Source: an uncultured Lachnospiraceae bacterium (GTDB lineage: Bacteria; Bacillota; Clostridia; Lachnospirales; Lachnospiraceae). Taken from it: a stretch of DNA of 5,804 bases. A program made the position numbers and the translations under genes. Below the pieces are notes generated by a model. The model saw only the letters and a list, made by a program, of their open reading frames with translations. It did no database searches and was not told the DNA's origin. Below, one piece after another: positions 1-5,674 of this stretch; the stretch's first letter is position 1, and every line of letters begins with the position of its first letter. The stretch is from NCBI GenBank assembly GCA_946623295.1, contig CAMOQY010000102.1, forward strand, positions 1 to 5,804, read 5' to 3'.

Positions 1-747
1 GTACACTATACGGATGAAGCCTTTGACGCAGACAGAGACGAAGTTCTCGCGTCCCTGCATACCGCAGGGGTAGCGCGGGCAGTCGAGGTAGGTTCATCGC
101 ACGATACAAGCAAGGCTGCGATAGAGCTCGCGCACAGATACAGCCATGTTTACGCCGCGGCAGGCGTGCACCCGAGCGATTGCATGGAGCTTGAGAGCAT
201 CGGCCTGTCCTGGCTGGATGAGATGGCATCCGATCCGCGGTGCGTCGCGATAGGTGAGATAGGGCTTGACTATCACTGGGACGAACCGGCGCGCGATGTC
301 CAGAAAAAATGGTTTCGCGCCCAGCTTGAGGCTGCGATGAGACTGGACAAACCGGTCATCATCCACAGCCGGGACGCCGCTCAGGATACATATGATATCA
401 TGCGTGAGACGTGCGGTGAGAATATAAGCGCGGTCGTACACTGCTTTTCCTATGAATGGGATATGGCCCGGCGCTTTCTTGATCTGGGCTGCTATATCGG
501 TATAGGCGGGGTCCTCACATACAAGAACGGACGCAAGCAAAAGGAGATCGTAAGCCGGATCCCCGCGGACCGTCTGCTGCTCGAGACCGATTGTCCGTAC
601 CTGCCTCCGGTGCCGCACCGCGGCGAAAGAAACAGTTCTTTGTATCTGCCGCTTGTGATCGGCGAGATGGCGTCTCTGCGCGGCGTGAGCGCCGGTGAGA
701 TCGAGCGGCTCACGTGGGAAAACGCGAACAGGTTTTACAGAATTTGA
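1..747 (+). CDS. tatD: TatD-family metal-dependent hydrolase (DNase), 5'-truncated by window edge
   Basis: This is a TatD-family TIM-barrel metallohydrolase. Characterised members are Mg-dependent 3'-5' exonucleases/DNases of the cytoplasm; the substrate in this organism is not shown by the sequence. The reading frame is open from base 1, and 248 residues are visible. Family members run to about 255 residues and begin near M-I/L-F-D-T-H-x-H, so only around six codons are missing; His2 here should be the second His of that metal motif. Other expected metal ligands are present: Glu86 in GEIGLDY, His122 in IIHSRD, His147 in VVHCFS and Asp197 in ETDCPYLPP. The C-terminus (ENANRFYRI) is a normal family ending, with TGA at 745-747. 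The next gene, rsmA, starts 14 bp later, which suggests co-transcription. The assignment to the family is secure; the nuclease activity is inherited from the family. Confidence 0.95.
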   Translation, partial: VHYTDEAFDADRDEVLASLHTAGVARAVEVGSSHDTSKAAIELAHRYSHVYAAAGVHPSDCMELESIGLSWLDEMASDPRCVAIGEIGLDYHWDEPARDVQKKWFRAQLEAAMRLDKPVIIHSRDAAQDTYDIMRETCGENISAVVHCFSYEWDMARRFLDLGCYIGIGGVLTYKNGRKQKEIVSRIPADRLLLETDCPYLPPVPHRGERNSSLYLPLVIGEMASLRGVSAGEIERLTWENANRFYRI

Positions 748-761
748 TATGCAAAAAATAC

Positions 762-1616
762 ATGAAACTTGTAGATCCTAAAAAAACCATAGAGGTCATA
801 CAGAAACAGGATTTCAGCTTCCGCAAGCGGTTCGGTCAGAATTTTCTGATAGATATGCATGTATTGGAAAAAATCATGGATGCCGCCGCAGTGACGCGCG
901 ACGATCATGTTCTGGAGATCGGGCCGGGTATCGGAACGATGACAGAGGCTCTGGCTGAACGGGCCGGATATGTGACTGCGGTGGAGATCGACGGTGATCT
1001 GATACCGATCCTTCGGGAAAACCTCAAAGGGTATGAAAACGTGGATATCATCCACGGCGATATCCTGAAGGTGGACATAAACAAACTCGTAGAGGAGAAA
1101 AACGGCGGCAGACCCATCAAGGTCGTAGCGAATCTGCCGTATTACATTACAACGCCCATCATCATGGAGCTTCTCGAAAAGCGGGTCCCGATGATCAGCG
1201 CGACGGTAATGGTCCAGAAGGAAGTGGCGGCGAGGATGATGTCGGCGCCCGGGACAAAGGATTACGGCGCTCTTTCGCTCGCTGTGCAGTATTACTGCCG
1301 TCCGTATTACGCGGCCACCGTTCCGCCCAACTGCTTTATGCCAAGGCCTAACGTGGATTCTGCCGTGATACGGCTGGACCGGTATGATACGCCTCCCGTC
1401 AGTGTCCGAAATGAGAGACTCATGTTTGATCTGATCAGGGCAGCTTTTGAGCAGCGCCGCAAAACCCTGGTAAATGCCATAAACGGCAGCGGAAGGCTTG
1501 CCATTACAAAGGAACAGGCGGCGGAGGCCATAGCGCGCTGCGGCTTTGATCCGATGGTGAGAGGCGAGGCGCTCACACTGGAGCAGTTTGCTGCGCTTGC
1601 TGATGCCCTGGCATGA
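762..1616 (+). CDS. rsmA: 16S rRNA (adenine1518-N6/adenine1519-N6)-dimethyltransferase RsmA
   Basis: RsmA (KsgA) uses S-adenosylmethionine to dimethylate two adjacent adenines in the 3'-terminal hairpin of 16S rRNA during late 30S assembly; loss of the enzyme gives kasugamycin resistance in known bacteria. From the ATG at 762 the protein has 284 residues, normal for the family. Visible motifs are the N-terminal KRFGQNFLID (22-31), SAM motif I EIGPGIG (52-58), the acidic motif II VEID (74-77), GDIL (99-102), the catalytic NLPYY (124-128), MVQKEVAARM (150-159), FMPRPNVDSAVIRL (192-205) and QRRKTL (231-236). Start choice: the frame is also open to GTG 714 and TTG 744, which overlap the tatD end. 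ATG 762 gives the conserved N-terminus (MKLVDPKKTIEVIQK), although no good Shine-Dalgarno precedes any of the three. The downstream lipoprotein gene begins 16 bp after the TGA. Confidence 0.96.
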   Translation: MKLVDPKKTIEVIQKQDFSFRKRFGQNFLIDMHVLEKIMDAAAVTRDDHVLEIGPGIGTMTEALAERAGYVTAVEIDGDLIPILRENLKGYENVDIIHGDILKVDINKLVEEKNGGRPIKVVANLPYYITTPIIMELLEKRVPMISATVMVQKEVAARMMSAPGTKDYGALSLAVQYYCRPYYAATVPPNCFMPRPNVDSAVIRLDRYDTPPVSVRNERLMFDLIRAAFEQRRKTLVNAINGSGRLAITKEQAAEAIARCGFDPMVRGEALTLEQFAALADALA

Positions 1617-1618
1617 CC

Positions 1619-1626
1619 GGAAAGGA
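1619..1626 (+). promoter_or_regulatory. Ribosome binding site of the lipoprotein gene
   Basis: The purine-rich GGAAAGGA lies 6 bases before the ATG at 1633. It supports that start over upstream in-frame codons inside the rsmA end, which would put 15 extra residues in front of the signal peptide. Confidence 0.7.
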
Positions 1627-1632
1627 ACCGAT

Positions 1633-2382
1633 ATGAAAAAGATAACAGCTGTTTTTATAACCCTTTTGCTCGCTGTGACGCTTGCGGCATGCGGCGAGCC
1701 GGCGGATTTTTACGCAAAGGCAGTTAAAAGATATACTTCGGCCTCGGGCGCGGAGTGCAGTTTTACCGATACGACGACTTTTACCAGAGGCGGAGAGGAG
1801 ACGGTTACGACTGCGTCGGGACAGATCATAATCAGCATGGGAGAGACGCGCGCCATGAGCCTTCGCGGCACCATGGCTGTGGATCCCGGGGTCGGGACGT
1901 CGATCGAATCTCCTTTTGAGGCGTACTACAGTGAAGGCAAATATTATGGCTCGATCAATTCCAACGGCGTCTGTTACGCCGCGGACTGGAGCGAGGTGCT
2001 GAGACAGTGCGGCCAGTACTTTTTTGCGGAGCTGCTGACAGAGGGCGACTTTGAGGCGATCATAGCTGAGGAAAACGCAGACGGCGGAAAGCTTCTGACG
2101 TACGTGGTATCTGCAGACAGCGCGGCTTCTGTTCCCGGACTTACTTCGGTCTGGGAGCGCTACGGGGACAGCGATGTCACTGTGAGTGCGGTACAGGGAA
2201 AGCTGACTGTAGATGAGGACGGCAGACCGGTAAAACAGCAGCTCAGTATTTCAGCCACAGTAACCGAGACGGACGGGACCAGTGTGACCATCAGCAAGGA
2301 AACCGTGACCGATATCACGCTTTTGGACGAGCCTGTGACCCCTGCCTCGCCTATAGGCGGAAGATACAGGGAAGTAAAATAA
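1633..2382 (+). CDS. Predicted lipoprotein of unknown function
   Basis: This encodes a 249-residue secreted lipoprotein. The N-terminus has a positively charged start (MKK), a hydrophobic core (about 4-17) and a lipobox L-A-A-C with the lipidated cysteine at Cys20, so the mature protein should be anchored to the outer face of the membrane. The mature part is rich in Thr, Ser, Gly and Glu with alternating beta-type segments. The patterns YYSEGKYYG (98-106) and, near the C-terminus, VDEDGRPVKQQ resemble LolA/LppX-like or DUF6612-like lipoproteins that fold as a curved beta-sheet; this is a weak impression, not an identification. Three further cysteines occur (42, 114, 126). The start at 1633 is chosen from the ribosome binding site and the signal peptide. 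It follows rsmA by 16 bp and precedes a DUF5711-like gene and a two-component pair, so it may be an accessory surface component of that module. The specific function is unknown. Confidence 0.85.
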   Translation: MKKITAVFITLLLAVTLAACGEPADFYAKAVKRYTSASGAECSFTDTTTFTRGGEETVTTASGQIIISMGETRAMSLRGTMAVDPGVGTSIESPFEAYYSEGKYYGSINSNGVCYAADWSEVLRQCGQYFFAELLTEGDFEAIIAEENADGGKLLTYVVSADSAASVPGLTSVWERYGDSDVTVSAVQGKLTVDEDGRPVKQQLSISATVTETDGTSVTISKETVTDITLLDEPVTPASPIGGRYREVK

Positions 2383-2412
2383 GGACCGCCTCGATCATAT
2401 TTAATAACTGAC

Positions 2413-2431
2413 AAGACCAGGTGATGGTCTT
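2413..2431 (+). other. Small hairpin between the lipoprotein and DUF5711-like genes
   Basis: AAGACCA (2413-2419) and TGGTCTT (2425-2431) are perfect inverted repeats around the 5-base loop GGTGA. No T-run follows, so it is not a standard intrinsic terminator. It ends two bases before the GGAGGG ribosome binding site (2434-2439) of the next gene. It could be an mRNA processing or stabilising element, or it could modulate translation; this is inference. Confidence 0.5.
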
Positions 2432-2433
2432 CC

Positions 2434-2439
2434 GGAGGG
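2434..2439 (+). promoter_or_regulatory. Ribosome binding site of the DUF5711-like gene
   Basis: GGAGGG lies 10 bases before ATG 2450, slightly longer than the usual spacing, and directly follows the 2413-2431 hairpin. It supports the start at 2450. Confidence 0.75.
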
Positions 2440-2449
2440 CAGATCTCAG

Positions 2450-3646
2450 ATGCCGGACAACAGATTGGATGAGATACAAAAAAATAAACAGACGAACCGC
2501 ACGCTGGACGAGATCCGTGCCGTGGAGGGCGCTGCCGCGCGTAAACGCCGGATCAGATTGCTTGCGGTTGCTGCCTTGATCATAGTTGCGGCGGCTGCCG
2601 TCTGGATCGTCACACGGCTTGAAGAGAGCAGGACATATGACTCGTACGAGGTGCTTTCATCGAGTGAGGCGGGCTCCAGGTACTGCACACGCTTCGGGAG
2701 CCTTGTGCTAAGTTACTCAGCCAACGGCATCAGCGCGACGGATATGAAGGGTGAGCGGAAATGGGATCAGGGATATACGATGACCGATCCCGTGCTCGTC
2801 AAATCCGGAGGATACGCGCTTGTATATGACCGCGGCGGCAGCGGGGTCTCGCTTTTTGACGAAAAGGGCGTTGTGACGAGCTATCAGCTTTCTTCGGAGA
2901 TAGCCGCGGGCGGAGTTTCAAACTACGGGATGGGCGCTTTTATGACCCGTTCGGGGACCTCGAGCTCGGTCGTTTTTTATGACAGGAGCGGCCGCAGGCT
3001 GGATATAGAGGTAAAAAACGTGCTGGCGGAGAGCAGCGGATATCCCATCGCCATGTCGCTCTCGCCCTCAGGCACGGGCCTTGTGCTTTCGCTGACCTTC
3101 CTGGACCGCGGAAGCATTGAGACGAGAATATCATTTTTAAATTTTGACGAGGGCAAGGATAAATCGGACAGGGTGGTCGGGTTTTTTGAGTATGACGACG
3201 TTATTTTCCCTGAGATCGCCTGCCTGACAGAGCGCAGCGTCGTCGCCTTCGGTGATGACCGCGCGGTATTCTATTCGCTTTCGGATCCGGCCTCGCCGGG
3301 CATTTCACAGGAGATCATCTTTGAGGAGAAGATCAACAGTGCCGTGGCCGGAGAGGGACGCGCCGCCGTAGTGCTGCGCTCGGCAAACGGCGGATATACG
3401 CTCAAGGTCTATGACAGCACAGGCGATGAGACGCTCAGCGCCGACTTTGATTTTGAGTACACTCATATCGGCATGTCGGGAGATTATGTGATGATCTACG
3501 GCGGTGAAAAGACCCTGATCGCTACCGCAAGTCACGTAAAGTTCCTCGGAAGCTTTGACGGGATCATAAACGCCATGGTCACGACGGGAAAGAATGAATT
3601 TCTACAGTACGGTGACTTCGGCGCCCGTGTAGTGGAACTGGATTGA
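2450..3646 (+). CDS. Single-pass membrane protein with extracytoplasmic beta-propeller-like domain (DUF5711-like)
   Basis: This is a 398-residue protein of unknown function that I recognise as resembling the DUF5711 family of Clostridia. A charged cytoplasmic N-terminus (about 1-36, with the basic RKRRIR at 31-36 as stop/anchor signal) is followed by one transmembrane segment (about 37-55) and a large extracytoplasmic domain (56-398). That domain shows repeated short beta-strand units ending in D-x-x-G-type turns: YDRGG (126-130), FDEKG (136-140), YDRSG (177-181) and YDSTG (321-325). This is the pattern of PQQ/WD-type propeller blades, so a propeller fold is likely but inferred. There is no lipobox and no catalytic motif. 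The start ATG 2450 has a GGAGGG site. The gene ends 13 bp before a sensor kinase gene, so the two are almost certainly co-transcribed. A role as co-sensor or accessory protein for that kinase is possible but unproven. Confidence 0.82.
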   Translation: MPDNRLDEIQKNKQTNRTLDEIRAVEGAAARKRRIRLLAVAALIIVAAAAVWIVTRLEESRTYDSYEVLSSSEAGSRYCTRFGSLVLSYSANGISATDMKGERKWDQGYTMTDPVLVKSGGYALVYDRGGSGVSLFDEKGVVTSYQLSSEIAAGGVSNYGMGAFMTRSGTSSSVVFYDRSGRRLDIEVKNVLAESSGYPIAMSLSPSGTGLVLSLTFLDRGSIETRISFLNFDEGKDKSDRVVGFFEYDDVIFPEIACLTERSVVAFGDDRAVFYSLSDPASPGISQEIIFEEKINSAVAGEGRAAVVLRSANGGYTLKVYDSTGDETLSADFDFEYTHIGMSGDYVMIYGGEKTLIATASHVKFLGSFDGIINAMVTTGKNEFLQYGDFGARVVELD

Positions 3647-3649
3647 TCC

Positions 3650-3654
3650 GGAGG
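3650..3654 (+). promoter_or_regulatory. Ribosome binding site of the histidine kinase gene
   Basis: GGAGG lies 5 bases before ATG 3660 inside the 13-bp gap after the DUF5711-like gene. It fixes the kinase start. Confidence 0.8.
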
Positions 3655-3659
3655 CGGAG

Positions 3660-4733
3660 ATGAAGCTGAAAACAAAACTTATCATAGCTTTTCTGATCGT
3701 TATCCTTATGCCCGTTCTGCTGCTCATGCTGACCGTCTGGCTGGCGCCGCACCTCGGCAGAGATGACGGGACCATCCTGACGCTGGTCATCCTGGCGCTC
3801 GCGGTCACGGCTGTTATCCTGGCTACGTGGATCTATACGAGCTTTATACGCCCCATAACAGAGCTGAGGAAGGCTGCGCGCGAGATCAGCGAGGGAAATC
3901 TGGATTATGAGCTTGACGTAAAGAGCGGCGATGAGGTCGGGGACCTGTGCAGAGATTTCGAGAATATGAGGAAGCGCCTCAAGGCGACCGCAGAGGAAAA
4001 GATGCAGATCGACGCCGATCACCGCATGCTCATCAGCAATATCTCCCACGATCTCAAGACGCCTATCACGGCTATCAAGGGATACGCCGGCGGTATTCTC
4101 GACGGCGTTGCCCAGGGGCCGGAAAAGCTCGACAAATACGTGCGGACCATCTATAACAAGGCGAATGATATGGATGCCCTTATCGATGAGCTGACGCTTT
4201 ATTCAAAGATTGATACGAGCAGGATCCCGTACAATTTCCACCCTGTAGATGTGGAAGGTTTTTTCGGAGGCTATGCCGATGAGATAAAGGATGACCTGGA
4301 TTCGCAGGGTATCTCGCTGACATATTACAATTACCTGACGGAGCCCGTCCGTATAGTCGGAGACGAGGAGCAGCTGCGCCGCGTCCTCAACAATATCGTC
4401 AGCAATTCCGTAAAATATATGGACAAAAAGAACGGGTTCATGGCGATCCGCATCAGAGATGCGGGTGACAGCATCCGTGTCGAGATAGAAGATAACGGCA
4501 AGGGCATAGCAAAAAAGGACCTGCCCTTTGTTTTTGAGCGTTTTTACCGCACGGACTCGAGCCGCAATTCATCTACCGGCGGCAGCGGCATCGGCCTGTC
4601 CATAGTAAAAAAGATCATAGAGGACCACGGCGGCCGCATCTGGGCGACCGGAGATCTGGGCGCAGGCACGGTCATGCATTTTGAACTGAAAAAATATCGG
4701 GAGGCAGATCATGAGCAGGATACTGATAGTTGA
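3660..4733 (+). CDS. HAMP-containing sensor histidine kinase
   Basis: This is a complete, 357-residue orthodox sensor kinase. It has two transmembrane segments (about 7-27 and 39-60) separated by only about 11 residues outside the membrane, then a HAMP domain (about 61-112, with RPITEL at 64-69 and the GDEVGDL stretch at 90-96). A HisKA dimerisation domain follows, with the phospho-acceptor His130 in SHDLKTP. The HATPase_c domain has N-box residues Asn245/Asn249, G1 box DNGKG (278-282), F box FVFERF (290-295) and G2 box GGSGIGL (307-313). All catalytic boxes are intact, so it should autophosphorylate and pass phosphate to the regulator encoded next. The very short loop leaves no room for a classical extracytoplasmic sensor domain, so input probably comes from the membrane, through HAMP, or from partner proteins. 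The last 7 codons overlap the regulator gene. The ligand and the specific kinase name cannot be told from sequence. Confidence 0.95.
   Translation: MKLKTKLIIAFLIVILMPVLLLMLTVWLAPHLGRDDGTILTLVILALAVTAVILATWIYTSFIRPITELRKAAREISEGNLDYELDVKSGDEVGDLCRDFENMRKRLKATAEEKMQIDADHRMLISNISHDLKTPITAIKGYAGGILDGVAQGPEKLDKYVRTIYNKANDMDALIDELTLYSKIDTSRIPYNFHPVDVEGFFGGYADEIKDDLDSQGISLTYYNYLTEPVRIVGDEEQLRRVLNNIVSNSVKYMDKKNGFMAIRIRDAGDSIRVEIEDNGKGIAKKDLPFVFERFYRTDSSRNSSTGGSGIGLSIVKKIIEDHGGRIWATGDLGAGTVMHFELKKYREADHEQDTDS
4699..4704 (+). promoter_or_regulatory. Ribosome binding site of the response regulator, inside the kinase gene
   Basis: GGGAGG lies 6 bases before ATG 4711, within the kinase coding sequence. 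It supports the overlapping start and suggests translational coupling of kinase and regulator. Confidence 0.8.
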
Positions 4734-5400
4734 GGACGAGCTTTCTATCGCTGAGCTGGAAAAGGATTATCTGGAGCTGTCCGGTTTCAAGGTAGAGATA
4801 TCCGGGAACGGCACGGAGGGACTTTCGCGTGCTCTGTCGGAGGATTTTGACCTTCTGATACTGGACGTTATGCTGCCCGGCGTGGATGGATTTGAGATCT
4901 GCCGCCAGGTCCGCGAGACAAAGAATATCCCCATTATCATGGTTTCGGCCAGAAAGGACGATATCGACAAAATACGCGGACTCGGACTCGGCGCGGACGA
5001 TTACGTGACCAAGCCGTTCAGCCCGGGAGAGCTGATGGCCAGAGTCAAAGCGCATCTGGCCAGATATAACAGACTGGTAAACGAGGGTGCGGAAAAGAAC
5101 GACGTCATCGAGATCCGCGGTCTGGTTATAGACAAAACAAGCCGCCGCGTTACGGTGAATGGAGAGGAAAAGCCTTTTACCGTAAAGGAATTCGATCTGC
5201 TCACCTTCCTCGCCGAGCATCCCAATCACGTCTATACCAAGGACGAGCTCTTTGAACAGATCTGGGGCATGGAGTCGATGGGCGATGTGGCCACCGTCAC
5301 CGTTCACATCAAAAAGATCCGTGAAAAGATCGAGGCCGACACGAGCAATCCCCAGTATATCGAAACGATCTGGGGAGTCGGATACCGGTTCAAGGTGTGA
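4711..5400 (+). CDS. OmpR/PhoB-family DNA-binding response regulator
   Basis: This 229-residue transcription factor is the likely phosphorylation partner of the kinase encoded just upstream. The receiver domain (about 1-118) has the acidic pocket Glu8/Asp9, the phospho-acceptor Asp52 in LILDVMLPG, the switch residue Ser79 in MVSA, and Lys101 in the TKPF motif. A short linker leads to a C-terminal winged-helix (Trans_reg_C) domain, about 130-229, with FTVKEFDLL, the recognition-helix region TVTVHIKKIREKIE and the ending TIWGVGYRF typical of this family. The length is normal. Its ATG lies 23 bp inside the kinase gene with its own ribosome binding site. The kinase-then-regulator order is the reverse of the more frequent regulator-first layout. 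Target genes are unknown; autoregulation of the operon, or control of the next unit, is possible but not visible. A hairpin and an intrinsic terminator follow. Confidence 0.96.
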   Translation: MSRILIVEDELSIAELEKDYLELSGFKVEISGNGTEGLSRALSEDFDLLILDVMLPGVDGFEICRQVRETKNIPIIMVSARKDDIDKIRGLGLGADDYVTKPFSPGELMARVKAHLARYNRLVNEGAEKNDVIEIRGLVIDKTSRRVTVNGEEKPFTVKEFDLLTFLAEHPNHVYTKDELFEQIWGMESMGDVATVTVHIKKIREKIEADTSNPQYIETIWGVGYRFKV

Positions 5401-5422
5401 GATGTATGTTAAAGTGGGCTCC

Positions 5423-5445
5423 GTCTCATAGGGCAACTATGTGAC
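5423..5445 (+). other. Hairpin in the 3' untranslated region of the response regulator
   Basis: GTCTCATAG (5423-5431) pairs with CTATGTGAC (5437-5445) with a single T-T mismatch, around a GGCAA loop. It sits 22 bases after the stop codon and about 40 bases before the terminator, with no T-run of its own. It may be a 3'-end stabiliser or part of a small structured RNA. It does not match a riboswitch class that I can recognise. Confidence 0.5.
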
Positions 5446-5481
5446 AGGTCGTGATTCTGTACGGAAAAGCAAATAAAATAA

Positions 5482-5521
5482 AGCAACGGGTCAATCTACG
5501 GGTTGGCCCGGCTGTTTTTTT
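5482..5521 (+). terminator. Rho-independent terminator closing the two-component gene run
   Basis: An 8-bp stem, CGGGTCAA (5487-5494) with TTGGCCCG (5503-5510) including one G-U pair, encloses an 8-base loop. AGC/GCT can extend it past an AA bulge, and seven T residues follow at 5515-5521. The A-rich stretch just upstream (from about 5465) would give a T-rich tail on the other strand, so it could work in both directions. It lies 81 bases after the regulator stop codon. Confidence 0.9.
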
Positions 5522-5524
5522 CGG

Positions 5525-5553
5525 TAGAAATGTTCATACTTCGCCGGTATAAT
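5525..5553 (+). promoter_or_regulatory. Sigma-A-type promoter for the last gene
   Basis: A consensus -10 TATAAT (5548-5553) is preceded, with exactly 17 bases of spacer, by a -35 TAGAAA (5525-5530; four of six consensus bases). Transcription should start near 5560, giving a leader of about 115 nt. The promoter begins three bases after the terminator T-run. The -10 sits between the arms of an inverted repeat. Confidence 0.75.
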
Positions 5554-5562
5554 AGACGGCGA
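5541..5562. repeat. Inverted repeat flanking the -10 box (possible operator)
   Basis: TCGCCG (5541-5546) and CGGCGA (5557-5562) are perfect inverted arms 10 bases apart, with the TATAAT box in the centre and the predicted start site in the right arm. The position would suit a repressor-binding site, but chance occurrence of 6-base arms cannot be excluded. Confidence 0.4.
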
Positions 5563-5635
5563 GAAATCGAGATTTAACAATTCCTTTCAAATCGACACTT
5601 TCAGCTTTTCGTGCCGTTCATTCCGGATTCTTCGG

Positions 5636-5653
5636 GTGAGATAATAATGTCAC
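5636..5653. repeat. Imperfect palindrome in the leader of the last gene
   Basis: GTGAGAT (5636-5642) and ATGTCAC (5647-5653) are inverted with one mismatch around AATA. As RNA this is a small hairpin just before the Shine-Dalgarno sequence (5660-5667); as DNA it could be a protein-binding site. It also contains GATAAT (5640-5645), a possible weak second -10 with a poor -35 TTCATT at 5617-5622. The function is unknown. Confidence 0.35.
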
Positions 5654-5659
5654 AAAACA

Positions 5660-5667
5660 AAGGAGGT
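5660..5667 (+). promoter_or_regulatory. Strong Shine-Dalgarno sequence of the last gene
   Basis: AAGGAGGT, a full match to the 16S rRNA 3'-end complement, lies 7 bases before ATG 5675. It fixes the start and predicts efficient translation. Confidence 0.88.
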
Positions 5668-5674
5668 TCCTGAA

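Noticed and set aside
94..618. Long minus-strand open frame opposite tatD
   Set aside because: It lies antisense to a clearly conserved gene whose metal-binding motifs are intact, and its translation has no recognisable domain. It is best explained as a shadow.
1588..1632. Upstream in-frame start for the lipoprotein inside the rsmA end
   Set aside because: It would add a charged, non-signal stretch before a textbook lipoprotein signal peptide. The ribosome binding site GGAAAGGA fits the ATG at 1633.
2397..2407. AT-rich patch as a -10 box for the DUF5711-like gene
   Set aside because: No -35 with acceptable spacing could be found, so a promoter here is not supported by sequence alone.
3579..4049. 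Minus-strand open frame opposite the kinase N-terminus
   Set aside because: Its translation is low-complexity, rich in Gln, Arg and Asp, and lies opposite the membrane/HAMP region. There is no supporting ribosome site or domain.
3947..4156. Plus-strand frame inside the kinase gene
   Set aside because: It is fully embedded in the HAMP/HisKA coding region, which is intact in the main frame. The Arg-rich peptide is a typical out-of-frame product.
4672..5436. 254-codon minus-strand open frame opposite the response regulator
   Set aside because: Although long, it mirrors the codon structure of a complete OmpR-family gene. It has no family motifs and crosses the kinase/regulator overlap. It is a shadow frame.
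5423..5470. AGGGCAA near a hairpin, reminiscent of the core of a c-di-GMP-I riboswitch
   Set aside because: The following conserved elements and the second stem of that riboswitch are missing, and the motif lies after a gene and before a terminator. The similarity is probably chance.
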